A stretch of DNA of 64,000 bases from Blattamonas nauphoetae (GCA_033064195.1 JARBJD010000010.1:602739-666738), one strand, 5' to 3'; counted from the first letter of the stretch, positions 35,055 through 46,270 are shown. The notes: a model not told the origin generated them from the letters alone. Program-made: numbers and translations.

Positions 35055-35434
35055 TCAGTGCTCGATTCTAACACATCTCTTCATATCATAGAATTCTGTC
35101 TCGAGCGTCAAACTGCTACATTGATCGTTGAGAAGCGAAATTTGACTTTTCGTGTGAACAATCTTCACTCCGCACTATGTTTGATACAAAAGTCTTTGGT
35201 TATATTCGCGTAGAACTCGAGGAGAAGAGAACTCTCAATTTCTGTTGGAGTGGTCTTTCTTCCGTCGAGAAGGACAGAGCATGGGCACCTTTCAACATTG
35301 TGGAAAGAAGTTTTGTCAACGTACACAGTGTTGAGAGGAAAGGTTGCGGCATAATTAACAGTATGAGATTGTTCACCTCGATCAGACCCGTCCAAGCTCT
35401 CTTTTGTCAAGGGAAATGGAAAAGCTTCGTTCAT
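35055..35434 (-). CDS. Small unidentified protein, start overlaps ZNHIT1 start
   Basis: The ATG at 35434 opens 88 codons of good composition (35434-35169). A 53-nt GTGAAG...TGTAG intron leads to 35115-35055, for about 108 aa ending RCVRIEH. The alternative is that a very short 24-nt intron skips the TGA and adds a charged tail (HSEEREEWVEQEEKF...) to a stop at 34959. I recognise no family. The first 19 bases lie antisense to the ZNHIT1 start region, so one of the two starts may be wrong. Confidence 0.5.
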
Positions 35435-35940
35435 CAGATAGAATTAGGAACCTATTGAGTGAACGTAATCTTACGTCTAATGCTGAAATCAAATCATGGA
35501 TTCCACTTTCTCAAATCGAATCTGAACTCTCAAGAAGAACTGTCGATTCACGTCACGTTGATGAAGATGGGGAATACTCAGGGGGGCATGGTCGTCGAGT
35601 TGTTCGAAGTGGTAGTATCGGACGAAAACCAAACCCACTTACAACTACACTGTCTGATGCCTTTACAGAATCAGTGTGATCTTCTTCGTTATGCAACGTG
35701 TTTCGTGTTAGTCACTCAAAAACGGAACAGATCTCGCTCAGATCTACATTAATAGTACTGCGGTCCCTTCATTGAGGCCGTCTCGTCCAATATGTACCGT
35801 CTGTAGGTGTGTTCATCTTTTGATCTAATTCTCGAAGCTTCCCTGCCCAATATTCTTGTACTGTCTGTGGACAGCGATTCTGTTCGCAGGATTGTCAGAG
35901 GATACATAAGGATACTAGGTGCCAGAAATATGTAAAATAG
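35416..35940 (+). CDS. VPS71: ZNHIT1/VPS71, SWR1-complex HIT zinc-finger protein
   Basis: VPS71/ZNHIT1 is a subunit of the SWR1/SRCAP remodeller that deposits histone H2A.Z. Three exons (35416-35673, 35712-35806, 35838-35940; introns 38 and 31 nt) give 151 aa, against 154 in human. The C-terminal HIT finger is complete: RPICTVCSFPAQYSC, VCGQRFC, C, H, then TRC and a final QKYVK, with the same order and spacing as ZNHIT1. The middle contains a helix of ALLEEQN type (DAFTESSLKNGTDLAQIYI). The start ATG at 35416 is the only one available in frame. Confidence 0.92.
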
Positions 35941-36223
35941 TACTTTATCTTTTGTTTGGATGAACACTTCACATATATCATGTTTTTACCAATGAAATAT
36001 TGATGAAATGTGTCAGAATTTGTTGGTAATGAAGAGTTGGAAAGAAATTAAGAGAGAATCAATGGAGAGATTTTCGAGAATCATTTTTGGTAGATTGGTA
36101 GATATATACTCATGTAATGTATCACGATTCTCTTGTAAGATGTGAATGGAAGTGATATGATTTCACGGAATAGCATTCTTATGGAACTGGTTGGTCAACT
36201 CATTAGATCGATCCACAAGTTTA

Positions 36224-39200
36224 ATGAGCGATCCAGATTCTTCCTCGCTTCTTCCAAATGATGATGGCCAGGAGTTTCAGTTCACCTTTTTTGGATCAGA
36301 ATTACCAGTGTTAACTGATTCGCGCTTTTCGACAACATTTTATAATTTTTTCCGAAATTCGGAACTTCAACCAAATTATACCGTCAAACAAACTGAAGAC
36401 TCGGACATCACAGACTCAGTTAATCCATTAAGTGGATATCAAGTCAATCTGGGTCAAGAAACATGCACACATCCACCACAATTACTCCTCCCTCCTTCTC
36501 TGTCGTATCTCACCGACCTTCCTCAACAATCAGTCAACCCCTTTCTTCCTTTTCCTGTAAGTGATTCAGCGATTGTGGAACAAACTAATTCTCCTCTTCC
36601 ACCACGGGCAACTGTCACCCCAATTTTTCCTGGATCTGGGGATGCCTTGCCATCTATATTGACACAACCGATCATGGAACTCAATGATTCTTTCTTGTAT
36701 TATCAGTGGAAGCATAAGAAAGATGCCAAGCAAGCTGAATTGGCTAATTCTACTGGTATTCCTCAAACTTCCTCGAAATCTCCGCGAAGAAGAAAGTGCC
36801 TTCTACAGTCTGTTGTCCTTGTAGCAGATATTTCGACCGTGGAGCCTTCACAAGACAACATCAATCATTTTCTCCGTTCTATACATTCTGAACGGGCATC
36901 AGCTCAGATCGTAACAATCGGATTGATCCGATCGACATGGACAAATGAACTCCAACAACGTTTGGATACACTTCTTTTACAAGGATTAAACAACGTTCCA
37001 TTCACGAAAGATCCGTCACAAAGCCAATCCTCACACCATCATTCTCCATCACTATCAACAATCATTTCATCGGAGCCAAATCATGGTTTTTCACATATTT
37101 CTTCACTGACATATTCTGATCTTTATCTTTCTGTTTTTGTACATTCAACTCTTGCCCAATACACGTCTTCGATCAAAACCTCAACCATCTCCTCTCTTCG
37201 CCCTTTATCGGCTTCACCAACATCATACACCCCATCCTGTGTGGCCATTCGCTTCACCCTCTTCTCTCTTCCGATCTGTTTTGTCCATTTTTCTGTTTTA
37301 TCATCCGACACTCACCAAATCACAAAACGTGATCTCCAGACATTTATCTCGTCCGCTCTCTCCAATATATCCTTCTCTGTCGACCACTCTCCCACTCCCC
37401 TCACTCTGGACGATCACAAATGCGTCTGTCTCTGTGGATCCTTCGCCTCGTTCCTGGCTGACCACGAAGACGACCTGTCGATCTTCCAAGAAATCCCACA
37501 ATCTGTGATTGACGAACTGGACGACCTGAGATCGCTCAAAACACACTCCTCTCTCCTTTTTGGGTTTGATGAATGCGTTCCCACACACAATATGGCATCG
37601 CCGGATCCATCACCCTCCAATCACCCCTCTCTCCCCTTCCACCATCGAATGTTTTGGAAACACATGCCAGTTCTCGACTCGCCGCCTCTATCCACTTCAA
37701 CGTCAGCCCAGCATTCTCAGAATACCAGCACTCAGCTGGCACACGCAGAGGGGGAGCAGACAGGGGCAGAGAAAGATCCGATCCCGCTGGAGCTATTTTC
37801 TTTGGAAATCGAAGGCACAGTATCACATTCATATTCCTCCCATAAATCCCCATCTGGCCGTCAGTTCACAACCAACACACTCGACCTGCAAGTTGCCTTC
37901 TTCCCCGACTCCGAGAAGACCCGTCTGGCCAACGCAGAAGAAGAGCGAGTGCGAGTGTTGGAATCGACGTCAGCCAGCGTCAAGAAGGCCATCACCACCT
38001 CCATCACCGACCAAAGCGTGTCGAACAAGACCGATCAGCCGCTGTCCCAAACTCGCTCGTTGGCCTCTTCTGCTGATTGGGTGTACATCAACGACGAGCT
38101 CCTCCACTCACTTGGAGTCGCGTCGAGCGACGAGGATGACACGGTCACCCACGTTTCACAGTCGATCAAACTGTCCGCGGGGACGATTCGATTTGGGAAG
38201 GTGTTGTTCGGTCTGCCGTTGGAGAGGACAGTCGAGATAACGAATGTTCGGACGGTTTGATTCGCCTTTAATTGATTGTTGTTTAGAAACCCATCAGGCT
38301 TGTGTTGTCCTCTCTCCACCCTCTCCCGGATTTCATCACTGTCCACCCAACATCGTTCACTCTCTTCCCAGAAACCACTGTTCCTGTCACGTTTCGATTG
38401 TTTCTGACGTCGCCGAGCATCTCCCATTCACTCCTCTCCACTTCTGGAAACATCAACACCACCATCCCCTTCCAAATCATCAACTCTGTCATCATTCCCA
38501 TTCAGATCCAAGCGTTCTACTTTCCGTCCATTTTTGGACTATGCTTAGAGCAACTCGCACTTCATCCAAATCCCATCTCATCTTTCAGCCCTCCTCTTCC
38601 CGACCCAAAATCACTCCTCATCCTGCTCCATCGCCACCAGGACTCCAGCACGTCGTTCACCCTTCCAGACTCGCCTCAGGCACTCTTTGACTCTCCTCCT
38701 CCGGTCATCCCGACAGAAATCGCCCTTCTCGTCGACTTCCTCCTCGACAATCCGCTCACTCGCTCAGACTGGTCTCGATTGAACACACTTCTCAAAACTG
38801 GATTGACGGTATCTCGTCTTTTCTCTCTCATTCATGTTTGTAGACGCAGTTCACTCTTCTCCTTCAGTCACCGTGGATAAACACGATTCGGCATGCTCTC
38901 GATAAAAGTATGGAACTGCCGGAAAATCTGGAATCGAATGATCATGCGACTCTCGATGTGTTGTTGACACTGCTCATCATTCTGGACTCTCTTGTTGAGC
39001 CTGTTGTTCCTGTTGCATGCCAACAGCAGTGCAGGCAAGCAGCGTGTGTCTTTTTCTTTCATCATTCGATCTTCTTCCTTTTGTGTGCTTTTCTTCATCA
39101 TCTCAAGTCAACATTCATCTACTGCTTGCCAATACGCTCTCCTTCCCCTCCCTCGCATTCATTTTGATGTTTTTATGTTTCTCATTTCATTCATCATCCT

Positions 39201-39495
39201 CCTTTCCAACGCTGATCTTCCTCCTTCCGAGCCAAAGCAAGATCCAACTCCCTCACATCAAGTCAGACAACTCCCGAACGCAATTCTTTCGATTGTTCCG
39301 AACGTATCCCAGGAACAGAAGAAATTATCAGATGAGGCTGCTCAACCAGATCTCTCACATCGAGATCGATGCTGGATCTTGGCGGAATTGTTTGGATCAA
39401 CACTGCTCAAGCCAACCAGTGTGAATACGGAGGATGAGCGACACTATCTTCATTCACTATCAACTCTCTTTATTATGAGGCTCATTTCATCTTGA
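36224..39495 (+). CDS. OCRL/INPP5B-like protein with degenerate 5-phosphatase, ASH and RhoGAP domains
   Basis: OCRL-type proteins dephosphorylate PI(4,5)P2 on endosomes and bind Rab and Rho GTPases. Exons 36224-38254, 38287-38808, 38844-39047 and 39232-39495 (introns 32, 35 and 184 nt; the last 3' site is uncertain) give about 1006 aa. Residues about 190-500 follow the 5-phosphatase order, but key motifs are lost. The family HLAAH position reads HFSVLSS, the GDLNYRI position reads CGSFASFL, and the WCDR position reads HHRMFW. An ASH domain begins around GTIRFGKVLFGLPLERTVEI. A RhoGAP-like domain follows: LLVDFLLDNPLTR, ATLDVLLTLLIILDSLVEPV and RCWILAELFGSTLL. Early ATGs at 36224 and upstream leave the exact start open. 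It is likely a non-catalytic adaptor. Confidence 0.72.
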
Positions 39496-39562
39496 TTCTT
39501 CTTGTTTCAGATCTTAATTCACCTGTTTAACTATTTTTTTCTGCTCCACATTTTTTTTGTAA

Positions 39563-41599
39563 ATGTCATATCGTGGCCAAAGAAAGTTCGATCCGTCATC
39601 TAGACAGGAGTCACCTCCAGCAATATCGTTTGTCAATGCACCATTTCAATCCCATAAGATTTCAACTGCTCCAACACGCCCACGCTCGCCCCAAACAACT
39701 CGACAGAGTTCAGCCGTCAACAGAAGTCGACCCACTTCTTCAGTGATCGACCATCCTACACCGACTCAACCAAAGGTGATTCCCACTCACTTACCTCTCT
39801 CAAAAACAAAAGAAGTGTTCTCCCGCGCACCAACACCAAACGTCCATCGTTCACCAACACCCCCTCTCCACCCCAAACGAGAACCATCACCCCCAAACCG
39901 TCATTCCCTGTCCCCAACAATTTCACCACAAACACCAAGCCTTATGTCGTCAATTATGCAGAGTGTGACGTCAACGATGGCTCCAAACATTTCAACACTC
40001 TCTCTGTCCTTGTTGTCTTTCTCGGAAACGCTACTCTCTGCACTTCCCTCCATTTCCACCTTTCTCTCGGGAATCTCTTCTTTGCGTTTTGTCTCTTGTG
40101 GGATCACGTATTTACACGAGGTAAATAAGATCACGTATTATTTTCCAAACCTGACACTAATTGATTTATCAGGAAACCCTATTGCAAACTATCACTCTTC
40201 TTTTGCACACTATACCAATTCTCAAACCCCTAAAAAGCTTAGTTTGTTGGAATCGTTCATTTCTTTCAAACTCCCCAAAATCCAACGTATTATTTTAAAC
40301 TCGGATGAATCAAATGAATATTCAGCACTTACAGCCTTGCAACAAACCACAGACTCTCAGCCAGATGTTACCACAGCTAACTCACCCGAATCCTCGTCAG
40401 TACATCAAGCAACCTCAATTCAGACTTTATTTGAGCCGTTTGACACTGTTATTCAACTATGTCCACGTCATTCCGTCTATTTTGATCCCTCCCGCATCCC
40501 ACTTCCTCGGAACAGGATATCTCCCAAGCATATCACACTCTTCAACAAACTCAACGCCCTCCACCCAAATCCGACCATCGATCGAAGAAATATCCGCTCA
40601 TTCCTCGCCCCCATCATTCAGCATTCAACCACATATTCAAATCTCGCAACAGACTTCCGTACTCTTTGGGAAGTCCATCTCCGATCAGTCGCCCGGATTA
40701 CACACCACCACGTGAACCATTCACACGAGCCAAGCAGTGGACTCGAACGGGGATTCGAAAATGATGGATACTTCCAGCGGACAATGAAAGAAAGAGGTTA
40801 CAAGTCGGAAGGGTGGAATATTGCGGATAAACAGCCATCGAAAGAATCGTCGCAAAGAGTGGCTGCTGATGAAGTCAACGAATTCTCGGATTTGTTGGAC
40901 ATTGAACTTCGTCCCGACATGGCAGAGAAAGAGATTGTGATTGAGAGTGATACAAACGACGAAGGGGAGTGGGAAGAGGAGGAGGAAGAAGCTGAAGAGG
41001 ATGACGATGAGCAGGCCAAGGAGATGGAGTTGGACAAGAAGGAACTGGAACTCGATGCCAAACTCCAAACAATCCAAAAAGAAGACAGCGAGTCGGAATG
41101 GGAAACAGACTCAGAAGATGAAGAGGAAGAAGAAGAGGAGGAGGAAGAAGAGCAAAGCGAAGAAGAAGAGGAAGACGAGAAACCCAAACCGACCCAAAAG
41201 AAACCCGCAACCCAAGCATCGTCCACTCCTCCACCACACCCCAAGCATAAACAACTCCAAATCACTCCGGTTCAGCCTTCATCCATCCCAACAGCTTCTC
41301 GTCCGTCCCCACGCCGCTCGCCGACTCCTCTCTCCCCACAACTTGCTCCCTTCGCCATCCCATCAAAACCACAGGACGACAAAACACATCGACCTGTACG
41401 CCCAAAAAGATTTGTTCCGCTGCTGTTCACATCAAACAAATCAGCCACGCGAGATGTCGAGGAGGAAGGGTTGTTGGATCGGCTGATTGGGCAGAAGGAG
41501 GGAGACGCGTGGAATGCGCAGATTGAGAAACTCGATGAGGAGGGCGAGGCAGAGATCAATGAAGAGGACCTTGTCTCGTCGGACGATGATGGGATCTGA
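39563..41599 (+). CDS. LRR-containing protein with acidic C-terminal region
   Basis: Single exon, 678 aa, with an ATG at 39563 close behind the OCRL-like gene. The first 140 residues are Ser/Pro/Thr-rich and disordered. Residues about 145-240 carry leucine-rich-repeat-like segments (LRFVSCGITYLHEV, FPNLTLIDLSGNPIANY) and an LRR cap. The last third contains long Glu runs separated by Lys/Pro linkers and ends in EEDLVSSDDDGI. The gene is unnamed: LRR plus acidic tail occurs in several ciliary and nuclear proteins, and the sequence does not decide among them. Confidence 0.75.
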   Translation: MSYRGQRKFDPSSRQESPPAISFVNAPFQSHKISTAPTRPRSPQTTRQSSAVNRSRPTSSVIDHPTPTQPKVIPTHLPLSKTKEVFSRAPTPNVHRSPTPPLHPKREPSPPNRHSLSPTISPQTPSLMSSIMQSVTSTMAPNISTLSLSLLSFSETLLSALPSISTFLSGISSLRFVSCGITYLHEVNKITYYFPNLTLIDLSGNPIANYHSSFAHYTNSQTPKKLSLLESFISFKLPKIQRIILNSDESNEYSALTALQQTTDSQPDVTTANSPESSSVHQATSIQTLFEPFDTVIQLCPRHSVYFDPSRIPLPRNRISPKHITLFNKLNALHPNPTIDRRNIRSFLAPIIQHSTTYSNLATDFRTLWEVHLRSVARITHHHVNHSHEPSSGLERGFENDGYFQRTMKERGYKSEGWNIADKQPSKESSQRVAADEVNEFSDLLDIELRPDMAEKEIVIESDTNDEGEWEEEEEEAEEDDDEQAKEMELDKKELELDAKLQTIQKEDSESEWETDSEDEEEEEEEEEEEQSEEEEEDEKPKPTQKKPATQASSTPPPHPKHKQLQITPVQPSSIPTASRPSPRRSPTPLSPQLAPFAIPSKPQDDKTHRPVRPKRFVPLLFTSNKSATRDVEEEGLLDRLIGQKEGDAWNAQIEKLDEEGEAEINEEDLVSSDDDGI

Positions 41600-41705
41600 A
41601 ACGAGAACATCTTTTTGAGGATTCGGAAGGATACACACAGAGATTCGTCCAGAACAGCAATACGATGTCGGGAAAGACATCTGGAAGACCGTAAGGCCAA
41701 AAGAA

Positions 41706-42251
41706 TCACTGAAACTGACTCATTTTCATCCACAGTGTTTCATTTCCTTCGACTTCTTCGTCTGACAAGATGCCATCATCAGCATTATCCCCAACAACAT
41801 GAATCTCCAATCCATTCTCACCCCTTCTGTGATCAATGAGGCCATGAAGACTCGCTTCTGAACACCTTTTCATCTTCGAGTTGTCACCAGACATCGAAGA
41901 TGTCGTCAGTCCTTACAGCATGTACCGCTTCAAGTATTTCTTGATGGGGATCGGAATCCCAATTGAAAGGGTGAATGAGAGTGGAATGGACGATGATTTT
42001 GTGATATTGGGTTTGTGCGAAGGAACGGAAAGGAGATGTGAAACGAAATTTCAGGCATGGATTGGACAAAGCCTCCGATTGTCCTTCCGTGTGTTAGAAC
42101 CAACTCCAGGGAACGGGCGAGGTTGGAATCTGTCAAGGTTGATATTGGATTCTTTGATTTCGACAAGGATGCCATCCTGGGCATCTTTTTGTGGTGATAG
42201 TCGAATAGAGGCTTCATTTTGAAGAGAAATCGATTTTACCAAATGTTTCAT
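41706..42251 (-). CDS. Possible small spliced gene, structure unresolved
   Basis: Between two larger genes the minus strand has several open segments with coding-like composition. They are an ATG at 42251 opening 66 codons (MKHLVKSISLQNEAS...), a segment around 42,030-41,890 (HSTLIHPFNWDSD...), and an ATG at 41894 opening 62 codons (ending MSQF). I could not join them with phase-compatible GT-AG introns and recognise no family. A plus-strand frame over 41,881-42,222 is an alternative. Confidence 0.3.
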
Positions 42252-42300
42252 TCATCATTCTCGTTAGTTGTTATTCGTTTGGACTGTTAAACATGGGACC

Positions 42301-42492
42301 AGCTTAATCGGCTGGAGTTTACGACAGCGTTTCGGATCCTCAGGCCGTCAATAAATTAAAAACATGATGAAATGGATATAAACAAAGAATAGAATTAATC
42401 AGAATGATACGGTATCTGTTCCCCAAGGCAGTCAAACTTATCCGACGGCCTGAGGACCCTAAACGCTGTCGTAAACTCCGGTCGATTAAACT
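42301..42492. repeat. Inverted repeat: 50-bp arms (44/50 identical), 92-bp spacer
   Basis: Arms 42301-42350 and 42443-42492 are reverse complements at 44 of 50 positions. The right arm is the coding end of the EF-hand gene (minus strand), including the FNRPEFTTAF codons. The left arm is an inverted, non-coding copy downstream of that gene's stop. Several differences are synonymous or conservative, and the pair could form a strong hairpin at the 3' end of the transcript. Confidence 0.88.
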
Positions 42493-44787
42493 TGTCACTG
42501 TACACCTTCCGATCCAGCTCATCCTGCTTCCTGTTGAGCTTTGCGATGTAAGCAGTGTCAGCAGGAAACGGATCCTTTTCCAGAAATGGGTAAGGCTCTT
42601 GTGAGGCGAGCTGTTCGGTGATGAGAGCCTTCTTGAAGCTCTTCTTCCATTCCGGTCGAGGCGGGGCCTGAGAGAAAGATCTGGCTGCAGTTTCGTCGTA
42701 TTTGAGAGCAGCTGGAACATCAACGTCAGACATGGAGTCAGAATCGAGGGAATCGACCTCGTCTTCTCTGTCCTTCTTCCGACTCCGCTGAACCCGACGC
42801 GTTGCACTGACACTTCGCATTGTTTTCAGCCCCAGAGCGACTTCTCTGTTGTATTCGCCTTTGTGAAGTCGTCGATTGTGCTCCTCTTCCAACCTTCGCT
42901 TGTTTTCGAGTGGATCACCGTCAAAGAGAACTTCTGGACGTTTGAACTGTCTTCGCCTCGGCCTCGTCTCGCCCAAATACTCGACAATCGGTGAGTGGTC
43001 GACTTCTGGTCTCTCCGGCTCGGTTTTCACATCGGCAAACAGGTTTGGAAGCGCCATTTTAAGAGTCTGGATTCTTTCGTCCTGTCCATCTGCCTGCGGG
43101 ACTGTAATCGTCCTCTGCATCGTTTGCGTGAATCCGAGCTCGCCTGAGTTGTCTGTCTCACGAAAGGCAGGGGGGAGACCAGTCACTTCCATTTGGTTCA
43201 TCGATCTTTCTCGTGTGGGGAGACGCATGGTTCGTTCGCGTGTCTGTCTTCGTCTCTCCTGTGCTTCCTTCTCTTTCTTCTCAAACAGCTCCTTGTCGCT
43301 CTCCAAAACTGAGAAATATTCTCCTTCTTTCTTCGCCACAACAAATCCTGATCGTCGTTTGGAGGCTTCGAACGCCAGCGCTTTGGCCTCCTCCCGAGTG
43401 ACCCGTTGGGGCGTGCGTTCCCCTTCATCACCATCGAACCACCGTCTCTTCCTCGGTGGTGCCTCTCCTTCTCCAAGAAACAACTCCTCCCCGCGGAAGA
43501 GAAACATATCCGACGGTGTGTGATCAGCTGATTGTAGTGCCTCGATTTTGAGCGCCATAGCATCTCGGATCGGCGCCTTCTTTCGGATATCAAATGGTTT
43601 TCCCCCATGAAGTGTTTTTTCTGCCTCCCGAACCTTCTGTTCGTTGTCCCGCATCACTAATTTGGGCAGAGGTTGGTAAGCAGATGGTTTTGGGGCAGGC
43701 TTCTTTTGCTTTGTTCGTTCTCGTGTCAGCATCTTTATAGAGGCGCGTGCCTTCCGACTAGTGGCTGGGGCTGATGGCTCATAGTCTTCCATGTATTCAG
43801 CGACGGCAGAAGCATCACGTCCTTCCATTACTGGGAACAAATTGTTGCCATCTGGTTGTGGTATTCCAGCACGGCTAAAGCGAGCATATGATAAGCTTGA
43901 CTTTGTGGGTGAATGAGACATTGCCTGTTTTCGCCCTTGTTCCCCGGAATTGTCATTGGGTCGTCTTGAAGAGTGTCGAGAATTTGCTGACTGCAAACCC
44001 GATCGTTGATAGACTGATGAGCCATCATATGCAGATATTGACTCAGTACCGTTTCCCATCACTCCTCCAAGCTCTGACATATCACTCTGCATTGCCTCAA
44101 AAAGCTTTTTTTGATAAAAGCCGATGTGGATTTCTTTTTCGCCTTTTTCACTCTGCTTGGTTGGATTTCGGTTAAATGTTTGCTCCATCCGTGATCTAAT
44201 GTTTGGAGAAACAGTTTGCACAAGGGATGCATTCACTGTCTGCGAATCGTTTGTGAAAAAGGGTCGATTTTTTGGGGCTGCCTTTTCGAGGAGTTTCAGG
44301 AAAAGATTTCGATGTGGTTTGAATGGAACAACACTTGCACCATTCCTGCATTCTTCTTCATCCCATTCTCCATCTTCTTTTGTGTCTATTTCCGCAAACA
44401 TCTGGTTAATTGTGTTATTGTGGCGAAACAGATCAGAGAAACAATATAATCCAGAAAAGAGGAATAGACTGTTTGTAAATGTTCAGAAGACCTGGAAATT
44501 CCATTTGAAAGACCATATTTCACAACATCTTGCGATGTAATTCTTCCATCACCATCGACGTCCAGCTCTCCAAAAATAAGGTTAAAAAAGTCTGGGACAA
44601 GATGAAGTCCACCTCGCTGTTGATGTAAATGTGGGCGAGGTGGAGTTGTGACTTGAAACGTCATCCAGACAAAGATCAAACTCCACCCACAAGAAAAAAC
44701 TTTTTTGATGACAACACAGGTGGTTGTGATAACTTGATCAATAAACGACTCCATTAAGGTGTTCAAATTTTGGGGTTTCAGGAACAT
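42395..44787 (-). CDS. EF-hand calcium-binding protein with long disordered/coiled tail
   Basis: Two exons (44787-44470 and 44401-42395; 68-nt GTCTAT...CCAG intron) give 774 aa. A second ATG at 44754 would shorten the N-terminus by 11 aa. Residues about 31-47 are hydrophobic. An EF-hand pair follows: loop DVDGDGRITSQD (76-87) and, split by the intron, DTKEDGEWDEEE (112-123). Both have acidic residues at positions 1, 3 or 5, and 12. The remaining 640 residues are Arg/Glu/Lys-rich, with segments such as FDIRKKAPIRDAMALKIEAL and a conserved-looking C-terminus RPEFTTAFRVLRPSDKFDCLG. Such architecture is common in ciliary or cytoskeletal proteins, but no specific name can be given. Confidence 0.8.
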
Positions 44788-45699
44788 TTACCATAAGACA
44801 GGAAACAACCTATATCGTTGACATTTTCAGACGGCCCTATTTCACACTTTTTCTCAAAGACCTTTTCACAATTCAATTGTTTATGAGCCTTGGTTATTGA
44901 TTGGATGAAGCTTGATACCTCATTTGAACCAATTTTGTGAAATTTTTTGTAGAATCGTTTTTTCTGCACAGTATTATGAAATAGTGGTGTCTGCAATCCA
45001 CGCTATGTAAATAATCCTCGATCTGTTAAGGATAAATCACAATTGGTCAAACTAAGAAAAAAATAAAATTGTAGATTTATTTTAGGATAAAAATGTGAGA
45101 GTGCCTCATATCGCCCTATAGGACAATTCACACAAGTTTTGAAACTTTTGGGGTCATTTCTCCACGACCAGACGTCCGTTTTGGACCGAAGAAAAAGCGT
45201 TTTTATCGTATATATATCGATGAAAGACACTCAAAAAAATAAAAAAAAACCCATGAAATTGGTCTGGGCGAAAAATTGCGTTTGTTCACATCGTCCCAGA
45301 TACCCACAATTTTTTGAGTTATTTTTTTAACACAATTTTCTCACCAGACAAACGATTCTACAAAAAAAGGTCATCAAAATTGGTAGGAGACTCGTACCAT
45401 CCAGGCAGATGCACGCCTCCAAAGTCAAGCGAAATTCATATCGATCTGTCTCTTTTTCTGTGTTAGTGCTATGTCTATCTTTCTTTGTGTTTCTCTGGTT
45501 TGTTGATTTTCCAGAAAGAAAAAGGGGAATGAACTGATAGTGCGATCCCGAGAAAACCAATCTCTATTTTTCAACCCCTGATACCCGGATTAGTTAGTTT
45601 TTCAGATTAATCACATGTCAATTAATTCAGGAAATTCTGGCCCAAAAAAGAAAAAAACCGATTTCATTAAAACAAGTTTCCAGATCCTGTGAGGAAGAT
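44788..45699. other. A+T-rich gene-free stretch, start of the mobile-element region
   Basis: No ORF here has coding character. It contains homopolymer A/T runs and a copy of the dispersed degenerate repeat (45050-45345), plus a short echo with CGATCCCGAGAAAACC near 45,545. It marks the change from the housekeeping region to repeat-rich DNA. Confidence 0.6.
45050..45345. repeat. Dispersed degenerate repeat, copy A
   Basis: Shares a colinear series of short words with 50421-50735: TCAAACTAAGAAAA, CCAGAC..TCC.TTTTG, ACCGAAGAA, AGACACTCAAAA, TTTCATG-like and CCA.ATACCCA. No ORF. It looks like an old, diverged non-coding mobile element or a fragment of one. Confidence 0.6.
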
Positions 45700-46270
45700 A
45701 AGTCAGAGAACGGAGTCGAGCAATGCATGATCGTACCATTGTTGTGTCATACTCTGCACGATTGATCTTCGAACGTGAATAGTTTGGAAAAAACATTTAT
45801 GATCAGTAGTTTGAGGTGAGAAAGAGCTTTTGGCGAGAAATTGATAAGTTCGAAAAAAAGAACGCCACGGGAAGTCTTGAAAGAGAGGCCGGAGGCGGCG
45901 CATACAAACAATGCCGTCATCTTCGACATGGGTTTTGTTTCAATGACATAGAACTTTCCGCTTCGAGTCGACGCAATACACTTCGAGGGGCGACATGCTT
46001 TTGATTGGAGGCTGGTCTCATACATTTGGAGGATGAGATCAGGGTGATTGCGATGTTTTTCCATTAGTTTAAGGAGTTTTTGGAGGAATGGAACGACGTT
46101 GTCGAGAGTTGATGCATGAATCGTGCCTCATCAATTGGAGTGGGAACAATGGAGCGAAGGGACGTGTGACGTTTGATGAATCTGTACATCCGCATGTATC
46201 AGGATTCATGACATCATTGTGTCAGAATTTTAGACATCAAACACAAGTTCGAGGAGTCGAATCTGAAAAC
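45700..46270 (-). pseudogene. Decayed pogo/Tigger (CENP-B-type) DDE transposase
   Basis: In minus-strand frames, the HTH-end motif FIKRHTSLRSIVPTP with IDEARFMH (near 46,150-46,190) is followed by MYETSL, where the family has DETSL. FYVIETKPMSKMTALFV and CAASGLS then match the transposase core, where a conserved stretch of this kind (TAL..sAaG) follows the first Asp. Frameshifts and stops break it, and the first catalytic Asp is Tyr. It is described only as a broken remnant. Confidence 0.55.

Noticed and set aside
41272..41733. Minus-strand Ser-rich frames over the LRR protein's acidic region
   Set aside because: Antisense of Glu/Asp codons (GAA/GAG/GAT) yields Ser/Phe/Leu runs; a composition artefact.
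1..44787. Reassigned stop codons (as in some oxymonads)
   Set aside because: TAA, TAG and TGA each end genes at the expected family length (PSF3 and eL33 TAA, ZNHIT1 TAG, BRE1 TGA), and no conserved Gln or Trp position shows an in-frame stop.
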